Source: Branchiostoma floridae | Lineage: Eukaryota; Chordata; Leptocardii; Amphioxiformes; Branchiostomatidae | Assembly (NCBI RefSeq): GCF_000003815.2 | Contig: NC_049984.1 | Span: 6,229,868-6,293,867 of the forward strand | Direction of reading: 5' to 3' | Length of the DNA: 64,000 nucleotides | Part shown: positions 24,401 through 31,100 of the stretch, one piece after another | How the letters are laid out: the number at the start of each line of letters is the position of its first letter | Numbering within the stretch: the stretch's first letter is position 1 | Notes under the pieces: model-generated | What the model saw: only the letters and a program-made list of their open reading frames with translations | Told to the model about the DNA's origin: nothing | The model's database searches: none | Translations under genes and position numbers: made by a program

Positions 24401-25265
24401 AGCTCTCATCTGATCCACCACTCTCGGAGCTCTCTTCAGATCCAGCATTCTCGTTGTTATCTTCTGAACCAGCATTCTCGGTGTTATCTTCCGATTGAGT
24501 ACTCACGGAGTTATCTTCCGTTTGAGTACTCACGGAGTTATCTTCCGATTCAGTACTCTCGGAGCTCTCTTCCGATCCGGCACTCTCGGAGTTCTCTTCA
24601 GATCCAGCACTTTCGGAGCTGTCTTCCGATCCAGCATTTTCGGTGTTATCTTCCGATTGAGTACTCACCGAGTTATCTTCCGATTGAGTATTATCGGGGT
24701 TACCATCCGATTCAGAACTCTCGGAGCTCTCTTCAGATCCAGCACTCTCAGAGCTCTCTTCAGATCCAGCATTCTCGGTGTTATCTTCCGATTGAGTATT
24801 ATCGGGGTTACCTTCCGATTCAGAACTCTCGGAGCTCTGTTCTGATCCGTTACTATCGGAGCTCTCTTCTGATCCACCACTCTCGGAGCTCTCTTCAGAT
24901 CCAGCAGTTTCGGAGCTGTCTTCCGACCCAGCATTCTCGGTGTTATCTTCCGATTGAGTATTCTCGGGGTTACCTTCCGATTCAGTACTCTCGGAACTCT
25001 GTTCTGATCCGTTACTATCGGAGCTCTCTTCTGATCCACCACTCTCGGAGCTCAGATCTGATCCGTTACTCTCGGAGCTCAGATCTGAACCAGAACTCTC
25101 GGAGCTCAGATCTGATACAGAACTCTCGGAGCTCAGATCTATTCCAGAACTCTCGGAGCTATCTTCCGACTCAGCACCATGAACACCTTCGGAGATGAGC
25201 AGATGACCGACCATGAGCAGAAGCGCCAGCCTGATGGCTGACCTGCCAGGGTCCATCTTCCGCAT
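300..25265 (-). CDS. Giant secreted Ser/Glu-rich VWD-C8-TIL/EGF/sushi protein (35 exons in window, 3' end outside)
   Basis: Overall gene entry; exons are listed separately. A signal peptide opens the gene at 25265. All 35 exons have GT donors and AG acceptors, and their phases join without conflict. Order is SP-SE1-[VWD-C8-TIL]-SE2-[VWD-C8-TIL]-SE3-EGFx7-CCPx4-EGFx2-[VWD-C8-TIL]-EGF-like. VWD-C8-TIL units are known from mucins, von Willebrand factor, FCGBP, zonadhesin, tectorin and SCO-spondin, where they form disulfide-linked extracellular polymers. The Ser/Glu arrays are not part of any of those families that I know. The inferred role is an acidic, probably phosphorylated and calcium-binding, mucus or matrix protein. 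No stop codon is reached; the last visible exon ends in phase 1. A one-base frameshift lies in exon 1. The alternative of two or three separate genes is unlikely because every junction is in phase and only one signal peptide is seen. Confidence 0.85.
783..1000 (+). mobile_element. tRNA-derived SINE in the exon 34/35 intron
   Basis: An A-box-like segment (GAGTGGCGTAACGG, 798-811) and a B-box-like segment (GGTTAAAATCC, 839-849) are about 40 bases apart, as in a tRNA promoter. A body follows with AAAGGCACTT and CCACCCAGGTGTAAAAATGG. The B box has lost its CG. No clear target-site duplication was seen. Confidence 0.5.
1109..1211 (-). CDS. Exon 34: post-TIL Cys-rich segment, cassette 3
   Basis: 103 nt, phase 0 to 1: [20 protein letters not shown], then [14 protein letters not shown]. 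It is the full-length counterpart of the shorter exons 7 and 14. Confidence 0.82.
1389..1594 (-). CDS. Exon 33: TIL domain, cassette 3
   Basis: 206 nt, phase 1 to 0: [46 protein letters not shown] standard TIL module. Donor GTTAGT. Confidence 0.89.
1889..2178 (-). CDS. Exon 32: C8 domain, cassette 3
   Basis: 290 nt, phase 2 to 1: [63 protein letters not shown]. It has all C8 cysteines, unlike exons 5 and 12. Confidence 0.88.
2607..2755 (-). CDS. Exon 31: VWD domain C-part, cassette 3 (GGLC variant)
   Basis: 149 nt, phase 0 to 2: [20 protein letters not shown] followed by [12 protein letters not shown]. The first Cys of the CGLC motif is Gly here. Donor GTAAGT. Confidence 0.88.
3275..3421 (-). 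CDS. Exon 30: VWD domain middle, cassette 3
   Basis: 147 nt, phase 0 to 0: [19 protein letters not shown], then [20 protein letters not shown]. Homologous to exons 3 and 10 by position, phase and the VFYDG motif. Confidence 0.87.
3618..3794. repeat. (ACTC)n microsatellite
   Basis: About 175 bases of almost uninterrupted ACTC on the plus strand, inside the intron between exons 29 and 30. On the gene's own strand it reads (GAGT)n, so GTGAGT recurs every four bases. Confidence 0.95.
3836..4074 (-). CDS. Exon 29: VWD domain N-part, cassette 3
   Basis: 239 nt, phase 1 to 0. [16 protein letters not shown] and [14 protein letters not shown] give a diverged VWD start, with GDPH kept. The donor GTGTGT is weak; a (GAGT)n array on this strand begins about 40 nt downstream. 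Confidence 0.88.
4121..4247. repeat. GA-rich simple repeat
   Basis: GAGA/CAGAGA low-complexity tract in the intron between exons 28 and 29. Open frames over it are compositional only. Confidence 0.9.
4403..4522 (-). CDS. Exon 28: EGF domain 9
   Basis: 120 nt, phase 1 to 1: [39 protein letters not shown]. Last EGF before cassette 3. Confidence 0.88.
4811..4924 (-). CDS. Exon 27: EGF domain 8
   Basis: 114 nt, phase 1 to 1: [35 protein letters not shown]. The hydroxylation-type [10 protein letters not shown] motif is kept, but the lead-in has Arg where calcium-binding EGFs have an acidic residue. Confidence 0.88.
5273..5455 (-). CDS. Exon 26: sushi/CCP domain 4
   Basis: 183 nt, phase 1 to 1: [50 protein letters not shown]. 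Very close to exon 23, apart from the extra two codons it shares with exon 25. Confidence 0.9.
5960..6142 (-). CDS. Exon 25: sushi/CCP domain 3
   Basis: 183 nt, phase 1 to 1: [50 protein letters not shown]. Two residues longer than CCP1 and CCP2 (SYEYQDE). Confidence 0.9.
6577..6753 (-). CDS. Exon 24: sushi/CCP domain 2
   Basis: 177 nt, phase 1 to 1: [49 protein letters not shown]. The most divergent of the four CCPs. Confidence 0.9.
7136..7312 (-). CDS. Exon 23: sushi/CCP domain 1
   Basis: 177 nt, phase 1 to 1. [39 protein letters not shown] and [10 protein letters not shown] give the four Cys and one Trp of a complement control protein module. CCPs usually bind protein partners. Confidence 0.9.
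7855..7992 (-). CDS. Exon 22: EGF-like domain 7 (long-loop type)
   Basis: 138 nt, phase 1 to 1: [29 protein letters not shown], then ESDGTGC. A tandem duplicate of exon 21 of the same length. Confidence 0.87.
8575..8712 (-). CDS. Exon 21: EGF-like domain 6 (long-loop type)
   Basis: 138 nt, phase 1 to 1: [16 protein letters not shown], then [20 protein letters not shown]. Six cysteines with an extended last loop. It is a pair with exon 22. Confidence 0.87.
9102..9215 (-). CDS. Exon 20: calcium-binding-type EGF domain 5
   Basis: 114 nt, phase 1 to 1: [37 protein letters not shown]. Acceptor TGCAG, donor GTGGAT. Confidence 0.9.
9472..9585 (-). CDS. Exon 19: calcium-binding-type EGF domain 4
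   Basis: 114 nt, phase 1 to 1: [35 protein letters not shown]. Nearly identical to exons 17 and 20, so part of a local tandem exon duplication. Confidence 0.9.
9947..10060 (-). CDS. Exon 18: EGF domain 3
   Basis: 114 nt, phase 1 to 1: [20 protein letters not shown], then [15 protein letters not shown]. The calcium-type lead-in and the six EGF cysteines are present. Acceptor TACAG, donor GTACAT. Confidence 0.88.
10186..10299 (-). CDS. Exon 17: calcium-binding-type EGF domain 2
   Basis: 114 nt, phase 1 to 1. [16 protein letters not shown] is followed by [12 protein letters not shown] and [17 protein letters not shown] fits the Asp beta-hydroxylation consensus C-x-[DN]-x4-[YF]-x-C, and D-x-D-D before the first Cys fits a calcium-binding EGF. 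Confidence 0.9.
10419..10565 (-). CDS. Exon 16: EGF-like domain 1
   Basis: 147 nt, phase 1 to 1. An acidic lead-in ([14 protein letters not shown]) is followed by [26 protein letters not shown]: six cysteines in EGF spacing. It links the disordered SE3 array to the folded EGF/CCP region. Confidence 0.85.
10964..14821 (-). CDS. Exon 15: Ser/Glu array SE3 (largest)
   Basis: 3,858 nt in one exon, phase 1 to 1, about 1,285 residues, no Cys. The basic unit is [18 protein letters not shown] (27 nt). Interspersed spacers of the type [20 protein letters not shown] recur, and near 13780-14510 they make a 186-nt (62-residue) higher-order repeat. At about 11435-11710 a strict 81-nt repeat cycles EETP, EETP, EEAP. 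Length and phase show no net frameshift. The predicted product is extremely acidic and disordered, and nearly every unit has S-x-E motifs. Array size may be polymorphic or misassembled. Confidence 0.85.
15029..15098 (-). CDS. Exon 14: post-TIL Cys-rich linker, cassette 2
   Basis: 70 nt, phase 0 to 1, the same peptide as exon 7 ([18 protein letters not shown] and onward). Acceptor TGTAG, donor GTGACC. Confidence 0.8.
15331..15955. other. About 620-bp insertion in cassette 2 intron relative to cassette 1
   Basis: The intron between exons 13 and 14 aligns with the cassette 1 intron (20451-20725) on both sides, but about 620 bases between roughly 15331 and 15955 have no counterpart. The right part is a foldback element (15792-15933). 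The rest is unrecognised. Confidence 0.6.
15792..15933. mobile_element. Foldback/MITE-like hairpin element
   Basis: Two arms of about 50 bases are inverted copies at roughly 80 percent identity: the left arm has GCCCTTTGCTATAACC, the right arm GGTTATAACAAAGGGC. It has no coding capacity and lies inside an insertion absent from the duplicate intron. Confidence 0.6.
15989..16188 (-). CDS. Exon 13: TIL domain, cassette 2
   Basis: 200 nt, phase 1 to 0. [18 protein letters not shown] and [19 protein letters not shown] mark the TIL module. The intron that follows is about 615 bp longer than its cassette 1 counterpart because of an insertion. Confidence 0.9.
16449..16744 (-). CDS. Exon 12: C8 domain, cassette 2
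   Basis: 296 nt, phase 2 to 1. Same landmarks as exon 5, with AVGHGQVDP and VGAFAWR as substitutions. It also lacks the two cysteines replaced in exon 5. Confidence 0.87.
16994..17142 (-). CDS. Exon 11: VWD domain C-part with CGLCGNFN, cassette 2
   Basis: 149 nt, phase 0 to 2. It carries [20 protein letters not shown] and NSHVTDIST, the same protein as exon 4. Donor GTAAGT. Confidence 0.88.
17532..17669 (-). CDS. Exon 10: VWD domain middle, cassette 2
   Basis: 138 nt, phase 0 to 0, ending [10 protein letters not shown]. It is almost identical to exon 3. Donor GTAAGC, acceptor AAAG followed by GTGAAC. Confidence 0.87.
17936..18183 (-). CDS. Exon 9: VWD domain N-part, cassette 2
   Basis: 248 nt, phase 1 to 0. 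Its protein is identical to exon 2, including [11 protein letters not shown]; only a few nucleotides differ. This points to recent duplication or gene conversion. Confidence 0.88.
18410..20176 (-). CDS. Exon 8: Ser/Glu array SE2
   Basis: 1,767 nt, phase 1 to 1, open throughout, about 588 residues without Cys. Most of it is the nine-residue unit SSESPESQD and variants (27 nt), interrupted by [14 protein letters not shown]-type spacers. The acceptor (GATCAG) and the end (SATG, donor GTAACT) are shared with SE3, so SE2 and SE3 are paralogous exons. Confidence 0.85.
20381..20450 (-). CDS. Exon 7: post-TIL Cys-rich linker, cassette 1
   Basis: 70 nt, phase 0 to 1: [20 protein letters not shown] then VCE. 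It matches the position of the post-TIL segment seen in full in exon 34, but is 33 nt shorter. It joins the Cys-rich cassette to array SE2. Confidence 0.8.
20726..20925 (-). CDS. Exon 6: TIL (trypsin-inhibitor-like Cys-rich) domain, cassette 1
   Basis: 200 nt, phase 1 to 0. The pattern [20 protein letters not shown], then [16 protein letters not shown], then CVPQEECGC is the TIL module that follows C8 in FCGBP and zonadhesin. Donor GTAAGC. It differs from exon 13 at CPTTC versus CPATC. Confidence 0.9.
21183..21478 (-). CDS. Exon 5: C8 domain, cassette 1
   Basis: 296 nt, phase 2 to 1. Landmarks are [49 protein letters not shown] and DRC. The two cysteines that cassette 3 has at AACH and ADAC are replaced here (AVVH and ADAS), so one likely disulfide pair is missing. 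Confidence 0.87.
21577..21930. mobile_element. Foldback element with about 95-bp terminal inverted repeats, TA-flanked, containing an N gap
   Basis: The left arm begins CTCCAAGCAGAGGTTAGG after a TA, and the right arm ends with its inverse before a TA. Arms of about 95 bases match closely. The homologous cassette 2 intron (16745-16993) lacks it and is 364 bases shorter. A TA duplication fits a Tc1/mariner-type MITE. Confidence 0.7.
21736..21835. other. Assembly gap (100 N)
   Basis: A run of exactly 100 N inside the foldback element. The round number suggests a placeholder of unknown true length. Confidence 0.99.
22092..22240 (-). CDS. Exon 4: VWD domain C-part with CGLCGNFN, cassette 1
   Basis: 149 nt, phase 0 to 2. 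It encodes [20 protein letters not shown] and then a DD-x-x-x-x-DGT segment. CGLC is the vicinal-cysteine motif typical of VWD domains; the Asn/Asp residues after it match the VWD calcium loop. Donor GTAGGT. Confidence 0.88.
22617..22754 (-). CDS. Exon 3: VWD domain middle, cassette 1
   Basis: 138 nt, phase 0 to 0. It begins [19 protein letters not shown] and ends [14 protein letters not shown] before donor GTAAGC. These are central beta strands of a VWD fold. It differs from exon 10 by Ile versus Val near the end. Confidence 0.87.
22918..23165 (-). CDS. Exon 2: VWD domain N-part, cassette 1
   Basis: 248 nt, phase 1 to 0, acceptor CCCAG, donor GTGAGT. It encodes [20 protein letters not shown] and onward, through FQGPCRYTF to the end of the first VWD third. 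GDPH is the sequence at which MUC2, MUC5AC and FCGBP VWD domains autocleave. The protein is identical to exon 9. Confidence 0.88.
23365..25265 (-). CDS. Exon 1: signal peptide plus Ser/Glu array SE1 (frameshifted near 23640)
   Basis: The start is the ATG at 25265. A second in-frame ATG at 25256 has a stronger Kozak context (A at -3, G at +4). Residues 1-30 form a signal peptide: basic start, hydrophobic core [12 protein letters not shown], likely cleavage after VHG or VHGA. Then come about 600 residues rich in Ser, Glu, Asp and Asn, with units such as [13 protein letters not shown] and [17 protein letters not shown], grading into SSESPESQD near the end. There is no Cys. The exon ends SQSATG with donor GTAACT. 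Its length is 1,901 nt, one base more than the phase-1 donor requires; a GGG run at 23640-23642, where sister repeats have GG, accounts for this. It may be an assembly or sequencing error, or a real null allele. Confidence 0.82.
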
Positions 25266-25913
25266 TATATATCTTCACACCAGGGACGTATGCAGTTATG
25301 CAGCTGGAAGAGATAAACACCATCACAACATCGTCAGAATACAGTTTTCATTCTCCAGACACTTCCCCGTGACATTCGTATGGTCACCGCCAAGTCTACG
25401 TTACGGTATTTCGTTAAATCAGCTCCAGTTAATCCGGTCATTTAACCGCACACCTGCCATAGCGGCCACGCCGAAAGTCACAGCCGTGTTCAACACAGAA
25501 ATCTAATTGCCAAGAGAGCTCCATAAACATCTAAAATAAAACAATGACTATGTGACGTTATGTCGTTCTGATATGATGTACGTATACTAGTATACAAGTA
25601 TGAAATCAAAAGTTCATCTACGAGGCCGACTCCCCTAAAAGATCTACAAACTTAAAATAAAACAATAAATATAAGAAAAACCTAACATCATATAGTGAAA
25701 GTAATAGCCACAATAAAAACTAATATAAAGATCAATAATAATTAGGAATAACAGAATAATAATAAGGCCGGGATAGTTTAATTCACTCACACCGGGATGG
25801 ACCTCTACAATTTTCGATATGTGTGGCGTTTAGTTTAATGTGCCCGGTAATGTTAGAATAACTGATCCTTACACGCTGCCGATTACACCACGCGATCTGA
25901 GTTTGTAGCAATA
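25266..25913. other. 5' flank of the giant gene
   Basis: No gene seen. On the minus strand a CTCTTCCAG acceptor-like motif lies about 45 bases upstream of the ATG, so an untranslated upstream exon is possible. No convincing TATA box was found; the TATATA next to the ATG is too close to the start codon. Confidence 0.35.
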
Positions 25914-26480
25914 GTGTTCTTCACTTTCGTTCTTGCAAAAAGAACAAACTACGTATTTTATTACTACAAAACTTGTAAATCGGTATACGCTAGAGAGAAG
26001 TACTTAGAACTAGTTGATTTCGAGCTGCGCTCCGCAATAAGCAAAGTCAGAATTAGCGCTAATCCTCTTGAAGTGGGAAGAGGGAGATATAAGAGATTAC
26101 CAGTGTGTGAAAGAATTGCAGTGGGAGACGAAACACATTTCATTTCCAAATGTTCATTCAACGAAACCGAAAGAATCACTCTGTTTAGAGAAGTCACAAA
26201 GACTTATCCCAACTTCCCCACATTGACAGACCAACAGAAAGCCACTTTTCTCTTGAAATCGCAGAACCCACAAATTCTAGAAAATGTGGGGCTTTTCGTC
26301 TCCCTCTGCTTCCAAAAAAGAAGTCAAACCCAACCTGTTTAGAAATAGCCAACACTAGTATTAGATTAGAATATTGTTTATGACTGTCCATTTGTCACTA
26401 TGTGTATACCATGTACTTGCAATTAGCCCTCGGGCACGAACTTGCAAATAAATAAACTTCTTATTATTATTCTATTGTTG
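25914..26480 (+). mobile_element. Non-LTR retrotransposon 3' end (ORF2 tail plus 3' UTR)
   Basis: An open frame to 26342 carries RSAISKVRISANPLEVGRGR, then VGDETHFISKCSF and NETERITLF, a pattern typical of the extreme C-terminus of LINE reverse-transcriptase proteins; the usual C-x2-C before it looks deleted. It is followed by AATAAATAAA and a TTATTATTATT tail, typical of CR1/L2-like 3' ends. No RT or endonuclease motifs remain. Confidence 0.65.
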
Positions 26481-27610
26481 TTATATTTGTTATTGTACTA
26501 TGAATGTTCTTTTTTAAAACTCTGTCGACTATCATTTTATGCAAAAAAAGGCATTTTAGAAGCTGATTGGTATAAATCACAACATGCAGTTTCATAATGA
26601 TATAAGTACACGATTCTGATACATAACTATAACCATAGTGTTAAAATAACTTGATTAAATGATATGGTATTAATATAGTTGGACTTTTTTTCGAACTGGA
26701 AGGGTTGGGTCTCTTGTTGCACATGCTTGAGTATCGACATAATGTATTTTTCATTGTACTAACCTGTCCAATCTTTATCTCCCAATACAAAGTCTCTATC
26801 GTTGACCACAACAGAAGTATGGAGTGCCTGTATCAATTATGCAAATAAGGTATTAATCATAATAACACAAATTCTGTTTTTATGTGCCTTCATCTTCAAC
26901 ATGACTGTTAATTAGTATTTAGGAACTAGTTTTTTTTACCTGTGTGTTTCTAAAGACTGGTACTTAACAAGTGCTTTTGCAGCTTTGATGAACAGGTATA
27001 TTAACTTGTGAGTAGATAGAGTACATAATGAGAAACTAGTATTGATTTCATTGTTAGTGCTTTAGAAATGTTCTCTGCATAAAAAAGAAAATACTGTGAC
27101 AAATTGAAAACACATAGCTGACGTATTACATACCGTAGATGGTTCGCGATAGCACTGTTTTTTTAGAGGGGGCGAGATTGTTACCGATTTGGGGGGGGGG
27201 GGGAGAAATCACTGGAAGGAGGGTCGAGATCGCTGGGGGGGTAGATCGCTGATTATAATGAATAAAAGGATAAAACATCTCGTCACGCCAGCGTAAAACT
27301 TCTCAGCGCTCAGAACTGTGGACGTGGCAGGAGTAAAGGCATCATCCCGGTCCGACAAGAAAAGATGCATTGTTTAGCAGATCATATAATGTTACACCTG
27401 TTTGCGTCAGGAGAACAGCCCCTTTCAAATCTGGCTAAAGCTGCGACGCCACGTACGATTAGCTTTGATAAAACATACCAAGCAGATTTGGACTTGTCGT
27501 CCTGTATGATCATAAGCACTTATTAGCTATAGGTAGTTATCAAATAAACTGATTTACGAATTTTTTTTTACCTTACAGTAATCACTATGCTACATATGCT
27601 ACACCCTGAC

Positions 27611-27641
<31 letters not shown>

Positions 27642-27900
27642 ACACCACACACACACACTTGGTGGCTAGGCCTTTGTCATTGTCGTTGTCCGAAAAATGC
27701 TGTGTTCTCGCCACGAGTGTTGAACATGAAAGGTGTTGGCTTATGCCTAAACTTTTGTTGAATGACGGATAATCGCGAGTTGGCTAAAGCCTGACCCGTC
27801 CGACTTGTGAACCACCTACACGGCAGACGTGGCAGTGACTAGAGGATCTTCTGCTTAAATCCGGCATGACATGGGGTATTGTTGGACGGGTATCTATTGT
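26481..27900. other. Intergenic, no gene seen
   Basis: AT-rich sequence with no coding signal. It contains a poly-G run (27191-27203) and a poly-C plus (CA)n tract (27610-27658). Confidence 0.6.
27610..27658. repeat. Poly-C followed by (CA)n
   Basis: A run of C, then CA dinucleotides with one break. Confidence 0.95.
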
Positions 27901-27934
27901 TGCAGTAGTTTCCGCGAGAGTTTCTTTCGCAGCT

Positions 27935-28150
27935 ATTTTGGTGGCCTTGACATTGTGGTTAGAGTTGTGGACGTAAAATTTAAAGGTCCTGGGTTCGAAT
28001 CTATAGCAGTTTTACAATCGGAAAAAGCACTTTACCACCAATATTCCACCGTGAATATTCCCGGCCGTGGACGTCCCAAACATCCCCTCCAGTCATTCAG
28101 GTTCATATAAAAGTTTGTGTCTCACAAAGGCAGCATAACTAACACCCCCA
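27935..28150 (+). mobile_element. tRNA-derived SINE
   Basis: A-box TGGTTAGAGTTGTGG (about 27956-27970) and B-box GGTTCGAATCT (27992-28002), with spacing as in a tRNA, then a body with AAAGCACTTTACCACC resembling the body of the SINE at 783. A functional tRNA cloverleaf does not form cleanly. Confidence 0.5.
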
Positions 28151-31100
28151 TACCCTGAGACATGACTGTGACCGAGAGATTTTACAGGTCGCTCAACGCA
28201 TTTCATATTAAAAAAAAAAATCTGTGTTTACACTTTATGTTTTCCTTCTTTCCACTCATACATTGACAGTATTCCAATTACTAAGGCAGGGATTAGGTAA
28301 ATCCAAATAAGCTTTTTTACAGAAAAACTGTCTACGGTATAACAGTTGTTTTCAGCACTTTACTTAGGCTTAATTTCAAAAGATCCAGTAACATGTAATA
28401 AGAATGCATAATCAAAATGACGTTATTTTTCAAATTTGTATGTCCTTTGCACCACTTTACCTTGCCTTTATCGTGCCTTTAAAATGGATTGGAAAAGAAC
28501 TAGGTTGACTCGGCAAGCAAGTAGTTCATCTCACGTTTTCTACGCGTATCCCTTGAAACTAAAAGGACCCGCGTGACATTTCGACATTTTACAACACCAC
28601 GATATGAGTACATGAATTGTGACATTCGTCGTTATCTTAACAACATTCGTACATATGATTTGTACTAACTCATAACAACACCAAGACCTTAGTATAAACA
28701 AAATCCACAATCCTTTCATAGATTCTGGGAAGGAAGAAACTAGAAGCGCACTATGTAATTATAAGCATCTCACACTACCAAAATGCAGAATTGAGAGATT
28801 AAAACGATCGTTCTTGTATCAAGCAACACTGCTTTCGCAACAAAACTCTCTGATGGTTTTTCACAATGTAATATTTTTTGTCAACCGTTTTGTAATTGTC
28901 TCCTGTGATTTTTAATAGCTATTTTAAATTGTAAAAGTATTCAGTCTCAACATTTTCACACTTTGATCAAGTTTCTTAAACTTTGTAAATCACAGTTACA
29001 TACTAGTATGTAAAATAGCGACAATTCAGATCACATTTTTGACATACAGCCTGCCAAAGGCTGATAAAGTTCTTCTGACATTTGACGTTCCTTAATCATG
29101 TTGGAGAAATTATTCAAAAACACATACAAATTCAAACACATACAACGTGACACGTCATTCTGAAAATCCCAGGACAGAGAAGTTCGTTATATGTGTCAAC
29201 AATCAAAAATAAATGCGGGAAACATAAGTTTAAGCTACTTTTATCAAAGTGTTAAAACGTTAGGACGGAAAATATTAGTATGGCTAAAGCTTACCTTCTG
29301 AAATCACCAAGGCGCGTGCTTGAGAGACGGTGTTGCCTTCTCCCCAACTTTTACACCACTGCGCCCTTACCGACAAGACGCTGGGGACGGTCCGGGTGTT
29401 TTTGCACATCATGCAAATGAGGTGGATGACGACAGGTGCACTGTAAAAGAACTGGACAAAGAAAGGACTACACGTTATCCCTCCATGTCCGGTACCTTCG
29501 CACGATATCTATTGATTTGGCTTGCCAACATACTTAAAACTTTGTGACACGTGTTCCCTCATTTACGTCAGGGAGTATTAACCAAAGAAGTTAGGGTAAG
29601 ATATGTACAATACCAGGTTCACTGCCCTACACGTCACCCATCCCGTGCCCTATGCTGGGATGTAGGAGCACCACTATGTAATCATCAATCCCATCGTCCT
29701 TTGAAGAGGTTCGCGAGCTACAATTACGAGGGAGACCGACCGAAAAATAGTAGGATAAACCTTGCATGGTTTCTTTGTGAAAGGTACAAAAAGGTAAAAG
29801 CTCTGAACAGTCGACTTGGCCAAACAATGAGCATCCTTTCATACGTGGCGATAGAAAGAACCTTCACATTACTCCCTTAACAAAAACAATGACGCACTAT
29901 GACTGAACCTTTTTTTCTAAAATTACAGTAATGATATACAAGTCTAATGTAACGTTAGTTGAAATATGCGTTTAAAAGTGTACGTTTTCTGTGTGCGACT
30001 TAGCGTGAAGGCAACACGTAGACATGTAACACGTAGGCTTTATTTGGACAGTTCATCGGTCGGTAGGTCTAGACAACTATTTAGCCCAAACATGAAAGGA
30101 ATCTTTAGATTTCATCAAGACATATAATGAGACATCTCACTCACACATGAGAATTTTTGCTTACCTTTCTTCTTGTTTTCTTCTCCTGACACTTCGCTTG
30201 CCTGTCGTCCATCTTGTTCTTGCTCCTATGGTGCACACGCCCTCTCCTCATTACATTGCTGTTTACCATGCATGGTGGTATTGTTGTACAATCTCCGGCA
30301 AAATGGTGTCATCTTCAATTCCATTAAGATGTTGTTGGTCCTTATCCGGTGTTCCGTGGGAGTGCGATTATATGTCTTCTGGAGTCCACCCACAGTCCGT
30401 ATTTTGTTGACCTGTGTGCAACGACATCAGTCGCATTTCGCTATATTTTATTGTTCAGACGTTAGCCTTTTGATGTCTGAACAAGCAGAAAATATTGAGA
30501 AGGCTACATCCCGGTGTGCACAATGACATTGTATGATTATGCGTCAATTAGCCCAAATATTCGACAATATGACGTAATGTTCACATATGTAATCGTATGA
30601 TATGATAATGAAAACATTCTGTAAATTCACTACTAATGTTTCAAGAGAGAGAAGAAGCATGTAAATTATAGCATTGTCAAAAATTGTCAATGATGTATTT
30701 TGCTATCTTTTCATTATCTATTAATGATAGAATCTTTATTGCAAACCCGAAGGCTAATTGCAAAAATACATAAAAGTACAACGATGATAATGATACTGAA
30801 TGGTATACAATAACAAAGTGGACATTAAGTGAAATAGACTTCAACTAGTGTTACTTCTAATCTAAAATGAATGCTATTGGGTTTGATTTCTTTTCTGTAT
30901 GCTGTGGTCTTGTGTGGAGGATGAAATTTCCGACATTTTGGGAGGCATATGCATTGGGTGGTGCTAACAGGAAGACACAGGTTTTTGTAGTTCGGTACGA
31001 TGTACAAAGCAGGAAAAAATTTTGTTGGCTAGTTTAAATAGTAAATCATTATTCATTAATAATTATCAATGAATGTATTTGTAGCATGGCGATGCACTCA

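Noticed and set aside
25258-25275. TATATA next to the start codon as a TATA box of the giant gene
   Set aside because: It touches the ATG; transcription would begin inside the signal peptide.
27935-28010. A functional tRNA gene
   Set aside because: A and B boxes are present, but the arms do not pair properly and a SINE-like body follows.
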